A stretch of DNA of 24,353 bases from contig CAMLPA010000007.1 of assembly GCA_946481605.1 (NCBI GenBank), forward strand, positions 1 through 24,353, written 5' to 3'. The notes beneath the pieces are model-generated. The model did no database searches and was not told the DNA's origin. It saw only the letters and a program-made list of their open reading frames with translations. The stretch is from an uncultured Flavihumibacter sp. (lineage in GTDB: Bacteria; Bacteroidota; Bacteroidia; Chitinophagales; Chitinophagaceae). Both the position numbers and the translations under genes were made by a program. Below are positions 6,514-13,999 of this stretch, piece by piece (positions within the stretch are counted from its first letter, which is position 1; every line of letters begins with the position of its first letter).

Positions 6514-9500
6514 CTACTGCTGCGTTCCGCGCTGCATCTGCCTTTCCATAAACCTCGGCATGCCGCGTGGTGCGCCACCAGGCCCACCGCGTTGTTGTTG
6601 CTGCCCGCCGCCAAATTTGTTCAGGCTGTACAGGAAACTCAGCGTGAAATAACGTTGCAGCACCATGGTGCGCGTATCGGTAATGGAGTTAAAATTCACA
6701 TTTCTGCTGATGCTTTGGTTCTGGTTCAGAATGTCGTTCACGGAAAGTTTCAGTTCCCCCTGCTTTTTCTTGAAGAGCAGCTTGGATACACTGGCGTTCC
6801 AAAGCGGAATGTTCTGGTTGAATCCCGCAGCCCTTCCGCTGTTGATGATAAAATCAAAATCTGTGCTGATCAGGAAATTGGCGGGCAGGTATCCTGTGAT
6901 GTCAGTTGAATAGGTTTGAGAAACATACTTCTGGTTGGTTTGCGCAGCGGAAATTTGCTGGCCGGTATAACGAACATCGTTGTACGAAACTGTTCCGTTC
7001 AGACTAACATCAATCACATCGGTGAAGTTCAGGTTGATGCCTGCGGTTTGACTAACGGTCCAGGTGTTGGTCTGACTTTCCAATTCGCCGGTGGTTTTCG
7101 GGTTCTCAAACACGTTCACGTCGCGTGAATACCGGACTGAGTTGTTGAAGTTCAGGTTGCTGCCCTGCATTTTTCCTTTTAACGGAATACCTAGGGTCAG
7201 GAAACTGGATGTGTTGAATACGCCATCTACGTTAACGGGGATGATGTATTGAATGGCATCCGGGTTAACAGGTGTGCTTGGCGTAACATTGGCGGGCAGG
7301 GAACTGAATATTTTGTTGCTGATCTTGTATAGGGTATTCGAATAGTTCAGTCTTGCCGAGAAGAACCGGAAAGTGGTTGCGTTGAAAGTATTATAGTTCA
7401 GGGAGATATCGTTCGTAAATTCCTGGTCGAGGAGCGGGTTACCGCTTCTCAGTTGTCCCTGGGAGATGCTGCTTTCATCCAGCACATCCTGCAGTTGAGA
7501 GATGGAAGGCTGGTTGGTACGTCCGCGGTAATTGATGCGGAGTGTTTTAGAGCGGGCGAAGTTATAGTTGAAATTGGCTGTGGGGAAGAAGTTCACGAAC
7601 TTCTGACTTGTAGTAGTATCCTTTCCTGTGAGTGCGCGCAAACTTTTGCTGGACAGGTCGGACCATTGTACGCCGCCACCCAGTTGGTAATCGTATTTGG
7701 TTTGTTTCACGCGGAAGTTCAGTCCACCACGGTGGGTGATGTAACTGTTTTCGAAATAGTTGGTTTGTACTTTGTTCACCAGGTCGTATTCGCCGGTGCT
7801 GCTATTGAAATCATAAGCCTTTCTGTCGGAGGTGCTTTGGTTGTTGGTATAAGCGTAGTTCAGTTCCAGCAACTTGTTCAGGCCGATGGGTTCGGTATAG
7901 GAAGTGGTCCAGGTGTTATTGTTGGAGCGGGTTTTCTGCGCATTGTAAATATTCTGGATACCGTATTCCGCCACGGAACCGTCGGAACCATAATACGTAA
8001 GCGGGGAATAATAGGTGCCTTCGCCATCGCTGTTGTTGATGGCCGTTTGCCAGCCGAGGGTAAGCGTTCTGCCTATCTTGCCGAAGCGGTGCCTGAAGAG
8101 CAATTCGTTGTTGAAGTTTACGCCATCTCTTTCGTTCATACTTCTTGCGGAAGCTTCCTGGGAAAGAAATTTGTTACCGGGAATATCGGAATAGGTATAG
8201 CTGGTATCGAAGGAGTTGGTCTCTGAATGTTGCAGCGTGAGCCTGGGCGTGATCAGTAAGGAGTTCATCGAATCAATAAAGTATTCCATCCTTAAGTTAA
8301 ACCGGTGGTTCTGGTTCAGGTTTATCCTGTTGGAGTTAAAGGTACGGTTGGAAGTAGAATCGGGCCGCTGTGTAATGAGTATCTGCTCTATTCCTTCGCT
8401 TGCAGCGTTGGTTTTGCTGTCGGAAAAGAAGTAGCTGCCGTTCACATCCAGTTTGGGACTCCATTTATCACGGTAGTTCAGGCCTATGTTTGTAGCACGG
8501 GTAATACCATTGGAGTTGTTTCCGCCGCCGAAGCCACCACCACCCATGCCCATCATGCGCATGCCGCCTCCGCCCATACCACCACCACCGCGGCCGCCGC
8601 CGAAGTTTCCGCCGCCGCCACCAAATCCTCCACCACCCATACCGCCGCCACCGCTGCCAAAACCGCCCATATTGCTCACGATATCGCTGAAGGAGAAAGT
8701 TTGCTTGTTGATGTTATTCGATCCGGCTACGAGTGATATCTGCTGATCGCCGTTGAATTTGTTCAGGCTCAGACTTGTTTCATACCTGTCGTCCGTTCCA
8801 TAACCCGCCAGCGCCCGTCCGAAATATCCTTTCCGGCGGTTGTCTTTCAAACGGATGTTGATGGTTTTCTGGCGGTTACCATCATCAATTCTGGTGAACT
8901 TGGCCTGGTCACTCATATCATCAAAAACCTGTATCGACTCAATCATTTCAGCCGTAAGGTTTTTAGTGGCCAGTTTCGGATCGTTGCCGAAGAATTCCTT
9001 GCCATCCACGAGGATACGGTTCACCGATTCACCCTGGGATTGCACGTTCCCTTCTTTGTCTACCTGAACGCCGGGAAGTTTCTTCAACAAATCTTCCGCC
9101 GTGGCGTTAGGCTTGGTTTTGAACATATCCGCTTTATACTGAATGGTATCGCCTTTTACCCGGATCGGCACATTGTCGGTCACCACCACTTCGTCCAGCA
9201 TATCGGCGCTTCTTTCCAGGATCACGGAACCGAGGTCTATCAAAGCTTTATCGGAAGCCAGAGTCACTTTCTTCACAAAGTCCTTGTATCCGGAGTAGGA
9301 GATCGTAACATCGTATTCACCCCAGGCGAGGCCTTTCACTTCGAAACCGCCCTTGTTGTCGGAAACGGCGAAAGCAGGAATGGCGTTGGAGTCTTTGGCA
9401 TTTTGAACGTTAATTGTAGCGCCTATGAGGGGCTGTTTGGAGGAAGTGTCCGAAATAACGCCTTTCAGCGAGCCGGTACTTTGCGCCACCGCAAACTGTG

Positions 9501-9552
9501 CGCCGAGCAGGAGCAATGTAGATAAAACGAAGGTGTGTAGTGCTTTTAGCAT
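6514..9552 (-). CDS. TonB-dependent receptor-like outer-membrane beta-barrel protein with Gly-rich insert
   Basis: This 1012-residue outer-membrane protein begins with a signal peptide (MLKALHTFVLSTLLLLGAQF, cut after AVA near residue 23). A carboxypeptidase regulatory-like beta-sandwich follows (about 26-113). Next is a plug-like domain (about 118-240) with TAEDLLKKLPGVQVDKEGNV and RILVDGKEFFGND, then a long beta-barrel of alternating aromatic strands. This layout matches the OMP beta-barrel group related to TonB receptors. Between plug and barrel strands, residues 296-345 are a Gly/Met/Phe run (35 of 50 are Gly). The C-terminus is also unusual: Gln/Gly/Arg/Met-rich and ending QRGTQQ instead of an aromatic barrel strand. 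The ATG at 9552 is chosen over one at 9636 because it begins the signal peptide. No SusD-like partner is adjacent, so the substrate is unknown. Confidence 0.9.
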   Translation of the reverse strand: MLKALHTFVLSTLLLLGAQFAVAQSTGSLKGVISDTSSKQPLIGATINVQNAKDSNAIPAFAVSDNKGGFEVKGLAWGEYDVTISYSGYKDFVKKVTLASDKALIDLGSVILERSADMLDEVVVTDNVPIRVKGDTIQYKADMFKTKPNATAEDLLKKLPGVQVDKEGNVQSQGESVNRILVDGKEFFGNDPKLATKNLTAEMIESIQVFDDMSDQAKFTRIDDGNRQKTINIRLKDNRRKGYFGRALAGYGTDDRYETSLSLNKFNGDQQISLVAGSNNINKQTFSFSDIVSNMGGFGSGGGGMGGGGFGGGGGNFGGGRGGGGMGGGGMRMMGMGGGGFGGGNNSNGITRATNIGLNYRDKWSPKLDVNGSYFFSDSKTNAASEGIEQILITQRPDSTSNRTFNSNRINLNQNHRFNLRMEYFIDSMNSLLITPRLTLQHSETNSFDTSYTYSDIPGNKFLSQEASARSMNERDGVNFNNELLFRHRFGKIGRTLTLGWQTAINNSDGEGTYYSPLTYYGSDGSVAEYGIQNIYNAQKTRSNNNTWTTSYTEPIGLNKLLELNYAYTNNQSTSDRKAYDFNSSTGEYDLVNKVQTNYFENSYITHRGGLNFRVKQTKYDYQLGGGVQWSDLSSKSLRALTGKDTTTSQKFVNFFPTANFNYNFARSKTLRINYRGRTNQPSISQLQDVLDESSISQGQLRSGNPLLDQEFTNDISLNYNTFNATTFRFFSARLNYSNTLYKISNKIFSSLPANVTPSTPVNPDAIQYIIPVNVDGVFNTSSFLTLGIPLKGKMQGSNLNFNNSVRYSRDVNVFENPKTTGELESQTNTWTVSQTAGINLNFTDVIDVSLNGTVSYNDVRYTGQQISAAQTNQKYVSQTYSTDITGYLPANFLISTDFDFIINSGRAAGFNQNIPLWNASVSKLLFKKKQGELKLSVNDILNQNQSISRNVNFNSITDTRTMVLQRYFTLSFLYSLNKFGGGQQQQRGGPGGAPRGMPRFMERQMQRGTQQ
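8518..8667 (-). repeat. Gly-codon-rich low-complexity tract within the receptor gene
   Basis: The tract encodes residues 296-345 of the receptor, in which GGGG blocks alternate with Met, Phe, Arg and Asn. On plus it reads as runs of CCACC and CCGCC. It is prone to slippage, and its length probably varies among strains. Confidence 0.85.
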
Positions 9553-9617
9553 GTTGATTTTGTTACAAATGAATGTAGGATAAGACCAGGGTTTACTGAT
9601 TTGATTTTCGACTAATG

Positions 9618-9650
9618 GGTGTTTTCCGGATAGCAACGGCGCTTTCCGGA
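9618..9650. promoter_or_regulatory. Direct-repeat operator candidate upstream of the Gly-rich receptor
   Basis: GGTGTTTTCCGGA (9618-9630) and GGCGCTTTCCGGA (9638-9650) match at 11 of 13 positions and are exactly 20 bases apart, about two helical turns. They lie 66-98 bases upstream of the receptor start codon, where an activator would bind. The regulator is unknown. Confidence 0.45.
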
Positions 9651-9710
9651 AGTTTTAGACGATGGTTGTCGTAGATACTTGCGGGGGGATTTTTGGGGGG
9701 TGGAATTGTT

Positions 9711-9804
9711 TTTTCACGCGATTGCTTCGTACACTCGCAACGCACTGCTTCGTTCCTCGCAGGGGCAAGGACGCAAGGGGCGGTTAAGGTGCTGCGGGTT
9801 GAGG
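9711..9804 (+). repeat. Dispersed repeat, copy C
   Basis: This is the longest copy: TTTTCACGCGATTGCTTCG at the left, a 33-base block (9742-9774) almost identical to copy A, and GGTGCTGCGGGTTGAGG at the right, matching copy B. A further related block, GCTGCTTCGTGCCTCGCAG, follows near 9828-9846. No transposase or terminal duplication is seen. Confidence 0.7.
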
Positions 9805-9994
9805 GAGAATGTTTCTCGCAACGACGCGCTGCTTCGTGCCTCGCAGACGCAACGGGTTGCTGAGGATGCTGCCCTCTTGAGAAATTGGTTGTTATTGATT
9901 AACAGCCTAAAAAAGAGAGCGGCTGTTTCGAAAATTGAATGAAGCCTTTGAGGATAGCATAAACGAAAAATTATCTCCATCGGTGCCGAATAAA

Positions 9995-10026
9995 AATAGG
10001 GCGTATCGTATTTTGATACACCCTAT
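9995..10026 (-). terminator. Intrinsic terminator of the phosphatase gene
   Basis: ATAGGGCGTATC (9996-10007) pairs with GATACACCCTAT (10015-10026) with one mismatch. On minus it is followed by TTTTTATT. It lies about 50 bases past the phosphatase stop codon. It resembles the stem at 6306-6337, which also contains GGGTATC and is followed by TTTTTATT. Confidence 0.75.
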
Positions 10027-10077
10027 CTATTTATTTTAAAGAGGAAGTCGTTGCGCGGCAGTGAAATCAACACATTA

Positions 10078-10893
10078 TTACAGCGTGTACTTCTGCTTTA
10101 ATACGTTAATCTCTTTTTGGCCAACGCCCATTTCCTGTTGCATGAATTTTTCTACCGATCCATATTCAGCATTGATGGCGCTGAAGAAATTACGGATATG
10201 TTCGGGGCGCAGGTCCATTTCGGCCCTGATCTCTGCTTCGCTCATGCCGAAAGCCTGTTGCATGGGTTTGTACCATTTGCCCATCATCGGTTGCAGGTAG
10301 ATGTTAGAAGCGACGAAATCTTCTTCAATGGTTTTTTGCGGAACCCCCAGCACATAAAGGAACAGGGCGGAAGCCATCCCGGTACGGTCTCTGCCGCCAC
10401 TGCAGTGGTAGAGGATGGAAGAGGTATCGGGAAGGGAGAGCAGTTTCTGGAAAAGCGGGCGGTACCTTTCTCCGTAATATTGTACGCTGCGCTGGCCGTA
10501 CATTTCCATCAGGAATCCTTTTTGTCTGATCATTTGCGCCATTTGTTTCGGATCGGGCAAGCTGTCGCTGCCGGCCGGACTTAACGTGTAATCTGTATTG
10601 GGCAGCAGCCTGTCTTCTGCGGCGGCGGATTCTTTCTTACCCCGAAAGTCGATCACGGTATAAATATGGTGACCAGCCATCACCTGCATATCGTTGTCGG
10701 TCAGTTTACTGATGTCCGCGCTGCGAAAAACCTTACCCGTGATAACACGTTTGCCATCGGCGGTTTTATACCCACCGGCATCCCGGAAATTAACGGTTCC
10801 CTGCATACGGATCACACGGGTGGCGCTGTCTGTTAATTGTGCGGCGGCAATCAGGGGAATACTCATAGCGATAGAAAAGATGATTTTTTTCAT
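10078..10893 (-). CDS. Secreted tyrosine-protein phosphatase (Y_phosphatase3 type)
   Basis: This 271-residue protein has a signal peptide (MKKIIFSIAMSIPLIAAA, then QL), so it acts in the periplasm or outside the cell. The family opening NFRDAGGY is at 35-42. The catalytic loop HCSGGRDRTG at 163-172 gives nucleophile Cys164 and phosphate-binding Arg170 (the CX5R signature), and IDFRGKKES lies at 81-89. It would hydrolyse phospho-tyrosine or other phosphate monoesters, possibly phosphoinositides or small phospho-compounds, as relatives do. The ATG at 10893 is chosen because it starts the signal peptide; a longer frame to 11040 overlaps the receptor gene. It lies 100 bases behind the TonB receptor gene on the same strand, with a long hairpin between. 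This suggests it releases phosphate or the ligand that the receptor takes up (inference). Confidence 0.9.
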   Translation of the reverse strand: MKKIIFSIAMSIPLIAAAQLTDSATRVIRMQGTVNFRDAGGYKTADGKRVITGKVFRSADISKLTDNDMQVMAGHHIYTVIDFRGKKESAAAEDRLLPNTDYTLSPAGSDSLPDPKQMAQMIRQKGFLMEMYGQRSVQYYGERYRPLFQKLLSLPDTSSILYHCSGGRDRTGMASALFLYVLGVPQKTIEEDFVASNIYLQPMMGKWYKPMQQAFGMSEAEIRAEMDLRPEHIRNFFSAINAEYGSVEKFMQQEMGVGQKEINVLKQKYTL

Positions 10894-10910
10894 GCAGAAT
10901 TGTGTTAGAA

Positions 10911-10959
10911 TTCCTCCCCCGGCGTATGCATCCATGAAGTGGGCATACCGGGAGAGGAA
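10911..10959 (-). promoter_or_regulatory. Intercistronic RNA hairpin between receptor and phosphatase
   Basis: Bases 10911-10929 pair with 10943-10959 in 16 base pairs, with one mismatch, a 2-base bulge and a 13-base loop. No T-tract follows on minus, so it is not a standard terminator. It ends 17 bases before the phosphatase start codon, where it could set mRNA processing, stability or translation of the second gene. Confidence 0.55.
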
Positions 10960-10993
10960 GATGAATAATTTAGATGAAAGAGGGAAAAACTTA

Positions 10994-13858
10994 CTACTTG
11001 ATGATGTCCCAGCGGATACCGGCCTGTCCGCGAGCGCCATACCATTCGGTCATGGTTACCCTGCGTTTATCGCCCATATAGGTGCGGAGTGGTTCATCGG
11101 TCAGGTTATTGAGTTCCACGAAGGCTTTGATGCGGGGCGTGATGCCAACGGTGGCGGAAGCGTCGATCGTGAAGTTCTTGTCGGTCCAGATGTAGAAATC
11201 GGGGCCAAGTTGCTGGTTGATGGTTTCCACTGATTTGCCGCGGTAATTACCGGCCAGCCTTACCATTACACCATTTCTCTCATAAAAGAGGATCGCGTTG
11301 AACAGGTTCTTCGATTGGTTGGGCAGACTGGTTTCATCCATCACTTTATTTGTGCCGATGGTGCGTGGAACCTTTACTTTACTGTTGATGAAAGTATAGT
11401 TGAACTCTACGCCGAATCCGCTCCAGAAGCCTTTAAGGAAGTTGAAACGTTTGTTGATGCCCGCTTCAAATCCATACAGGGAAGCGTTCTCCAGGTTGGC
11501 GGCGGAAGTAAGGACATAATTGTTACCGCCTTCGTTGTAGAATGTTTTATCGCTGAAGATCACGTTTTTGATATCCTTATAGAACACGCCTCCGGAAAGC
11601 AGTCCGATGTTGGAGAAATAGTATTCTCCCATCAGGTCGTAATTGTGGGCGAAAGTGGGCTTCAGGTCAGGATTTCCTTTGGTGATGGTGATCGGATTTT
11701 TGGTATTGTCTACCGATTCACCCGGGGTGAGGTCGTTGAAATTCGCGCGCACGAATGTTTTGGTATAAGCCGCGCGGATATTGGCCTGCGGGTTCAGGTT
11801 GTATTTCAGGTGGGCCATCGGCAACAACGCGTTGTAGTTGCTTTTAACGGTAACCGGTGTGATCACCACTTGTGATCCCGCGTTGGTGGAAGCTTTGGAA
11901 CCATCCAACTCCAGCGCGGTGTATTCGTTCCTGAAACCAGCCACGATCTTGAGTTTTTCCGTGGCATCTATTTCCGCCATGGCGTAGCCCGCGAAAACAT
12001 CTTCGGTACCCGAATAGTAGTTGGTAGCGTTGGTTTTTGAGGTATAGTTTCCGAATCCATTTTCTTTTTGAAAAGAAGTATCAAAGAAGTTGAACAGTTG
12101 CTGTTTGGAGATCGGGTCAACCATGTAACGGTCGTTGTTCCCGTTCATGCCTTTGAAGTAACCGTTGCCTTTAGGAAAGTCCGCCCTTTCAAGTTGAGAC
12201 AGCGAAAGCAGTGCGGGAGCATTGGGAATACCGAGCGCTGCGCCAGGGAGAAAAACAAGGTTAGAACCGAACGTGCTTTCACGGTATTTGTGCCGGTATT
12301 TTCCCCCGAACTTCATATTCACCTTTGCAGACGCGTTAACTTTGAAATTAAACTGCGCGGTCTTATCCTGCTCCTTCGTATCGAGCTGCGCGATCACCAG
12401 TTGTTGCAGGGTAAGTTTAGAGGCATCCATTGTTTCAGCGGGGTTCTTCAATCCTGCATCGAAAGACAGCGGATCGCCGCCTACGCCATCAGGGGAATCA
12501 AAACTCCAGTATCTTTTCCCGTCAGAAGAGAGGTTGTTGAATCCCCCGGTGATACGTTGGCGGAAAGTAGCGATGGGCAAGCCTTTCACACCACTGGTGG
12601 GCGGGGTTTCCAGGAAATACTGGGACAGGTAGTTGCTGGCCGACCAATCCATTTTTACCCGGGCCGAAAGTTGGTGTTCACCACCCAATTCAGCACCATT
12701 GAGCCTGGTCTGGTAATGCGAGTAGCGGTAGTTGTACTGGTAACGGCTGGCGGTATAGTCGATGTAGGATTCGTACACGGGACGGATATCGTTGAACTTG
12801 TCCATCAGTCCGCGGAAGAACAATTTGTTCGAAGCGTTGAACTTGTATTCGAGTCCGAGGTTGGCACCGTAGGTCTGGCGTTTGCCCATGTAGCGTTTGA
12901 ACATCACGTTGTTGATGGACTTTTGCTGAACGGGGTCGGCCAGTCCTGTGTTGTAACTCACGTCGTAGCTGTCGGTTCCCCATTGACGGTCCCAGATGGC
13001 GCCTGCGATGATGACGCCGAGTTTGTCCTTGAAGAAACGGTCGCCGTATACAAGAGAGGCATTGTAGGTGCCGTTCTGTGAGAAGTTGTTGTAGCCCCCG
13101 GCGACACTCGCGTTGAGTTGCCTTTTCAACGGAGCGGTTCGCGTAATAAAGTTGACGGAACCGCCGATGGCATCACCTTCCCAATCGGGTGTGAGCGCTT
13201 TGGCGACCTGCACATACTGGATGATTTCGGAGGGAACGGCATCCAATACGGAGGAGCGGTTGCCGAGTACATTGGAACTGGGCAGGCGGCTGCCGTTGAA
13301 CATGGTGGAGGTCCAGGCGAAAGGCGTGCCCCGCACAGTGGCGGCATCGGCCTCCCCGTGGTAGCGGGCCACGGCCACACCCTGCATACGTTGTACGGCT
13401 TCGGCGGCGTTACGATCGGGCAGCTTCCCGATCGCGTCGGCGGCGATCACATCCATGATCGCGAGGGAATTCTTTTTGATATTGTAAGCCTTCATCTGGG
13501 AGGGGGCCATCGTTCCTTTCACCACCACTTCCCCGAGGTTGCTGCCCGCGGGTTTCAGTTCCAGCACGCCGGCATCGTTCACCCCTTCTTTCACAGTTAT
13601 TTCCTGCGAAAATGTTTCGTGGCCAATGTAGGAAACGACCAATGTAACTTTTCCGGTAACGGCACATTTTAAGGTAAAACTTCCGTCCAGGGAGGAGGAA
13701 GCGGTTTCTTTCCGGCCCTCCAGGGTAACGGTGGCGCCTGGTAGCTGACCATCTTTATTGGTCACGGTCCCTTTAATGACCTGGGCTTTCAAACCGGTGA
13801 CCGCTCCTGTGGCGAGTACCAGTAAAAGCCAATTCCGCAGCAGTTGATTCTTCCACAT
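10994..13858 (-). CDS. TonB-dependent receptor (TIGR01782-like)
   Basis: This 954-residue outer-membrane receptor starts with a signal peptide (MWKNQLLRNWLLLVLATGAV, cut near LKA-Q). A carboxypeptidase regulatory-like domain covers about 26-103. The plug, about 115-240, has the motifs IAADAIGKLPDRNAAEAVQR (138-157), VRGTPFAWTSTMFNGSRLPS and WEGDAIGGSVNFITR. A 22-strand-type barrel fills the rest, ending at residue 954. The DxIGKxPDxNxAEALQR-like signature is typical of the TonB-Xanth-Caul receptor group. It imports an unknown ligand using TonB energy. The ATG at 13858 is chosen at the signal peptide, not an upstream one at 13945. It lies downstream of a membrane-bound AraC regulator and upstream of a secreted phosphatase, so phosphorylated ligands are a reasonable guess. 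No SusD gene is present. Confidence 0.92.
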   Translation of the reverse strand: MWKNQLLRNWLLLVLATGAVTGLKAQVIKGTVTNKDGQLPGATVTLEGRKETASSSLDGSFTLKCAVTGKVTLVVSYIGHETFSQEITVKEGVNDAGVLELKPAGSNLGEVVVKGTMAPSQMKAYNIKKNSLAIMDVIAADAIGKLPDRNAAEAVQRMQGVAVARYHGEADAATVRGTPFAWTSTMFNGSRLPSSNVLGNRSSVLDAVPSEIIQYVQVAKALTPDWEGDAIGGSVNFITRTAPLKRQLNASVAGGYNNFSQNGTYNASLVYGDRFFKDKLGVIIAGAIWDRQWGTDSYDVSYNTGLADPVQQKSINNVMFKRYMGKRQTYGANLGLEYKFNASNKLFFRGLMDKFNDIRPVYESYIDYTASRYQYNYRYSHYQTRLNGAELGGEHQLSARVKMDWSASNYLSQYFLETPPTSGVKGLPIATFRQRITGGFNNLSSDGKRYWSFDSPDGVGGDPLSFDAGLKNPAETMDASKLTLQQLVIAQLDTKEQDKTAQFNFKVNASAKVNMKFGGKYRHKYRESTFGSNLVFLPGAALGIPNAPALLSLSQLERADFPKGNGYFKGMNGNNDRYMVDPISKQQLFNFFDTSFQKENGFGNYTSKTNATNYYSGTEDVFAGYAMAEIDATEKLKIVAGFRNEYTALELDGSKASTNAGSQVVITPVTVKSNYNALLPMAHLKYNLNPQANIRAAYTKTFVRANFNDLTPGESVDNTKNPITITKGNPDLKPTFAHNYDLMGEYYFSNIGLLSGGVFYKDIKNVIFSDKTFYNEGGNNYVLTSAANLENASLYGFEAGINKRFNFLKGFWSGFGVEFNYTFINSKVKVPRTIGTNKVMDETSLPNQSKNLFNAILFYERNGVMVRLAGNYRGKSVETINQQLGPDFYIWTDKNFTIDASATVGITPRIKAFVELNNLTDEPLRTYMGDKRRVTMTEWYGARGQAGIRWDIIK

Positions 13859-13999
13859 ACAAAAAATATTTGCCACAAAACTCAAGGAAGGAATTTGGCT
13901 GATCGTCCGAACGGGTAGTCCTGAACATTTTGGACGGATACGCACTTATATCTTTTGATTATCAACCACTTGCGGAGGTTATGGAAATATTACCATTCC

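Larger units (their letters stand above)
9553..10077. other. Gene-free stretch between receptor and phosphatase genes
   Basis: No gene is supported. From left to right it holds the receptor leader, a pair of 13-base direct repeats (9618-9650), repeat copy C (9711-9804), a related partial block near 9820-9860, a weak hairpin at 9901-9927, and the phosphatase terminator at 9995-10026. Confidence 0.7.

Noticed and set aside
7453..8226. Plus-strand open frame of 257 codons opposite the Gly-rich receptor
   Set aside because: It is antisense to a well-supported gene and its composition reflects the complementary codons only.
6069..9804. Insertion sequence or composite transposon around the Gly-rich receptor
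   Set aside because: The flanking repeats are short and non-coding, with no transposase, matched terminal inverted repeats or target duplications visible.
9901..9927. Hairpin AACAGCC/GGCTGTT as a terminator
   Set aside because: The stem is only 7 bp with a 13-base loop and a poor T-tract, and no gene end is near enough to need it.
10894..11040. Phosphatase start at 11040 (49 extra N-terminal residues)
   Set aside because: It would overlap the receptor gene's 3' end and place the evident signal peptide in the middle of the protein.
12068..13081. Long plus-strand open frame (337 codons) opposite the TonB receptor
   Set aside because: It is antisense to a clearly coding receptor, has no recognisable domain, and such frames arise from codon bias of the real gene.
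6514..13858. SusC/SusD polysaccharide utilisation locus
   Set aside because: Two receptors are present, but there is no SusD-like lipoprotein, glycoside hydrolase or polysaccharide lyase beside either.
13905..13938. AraC operator upstream of the TonB receptor (GTCCGAAC and GTCCTGAAC units)
   Set aside because: The half-sites are short, the spacing is irregular, and similar matches are expected by chance in 140 bases.
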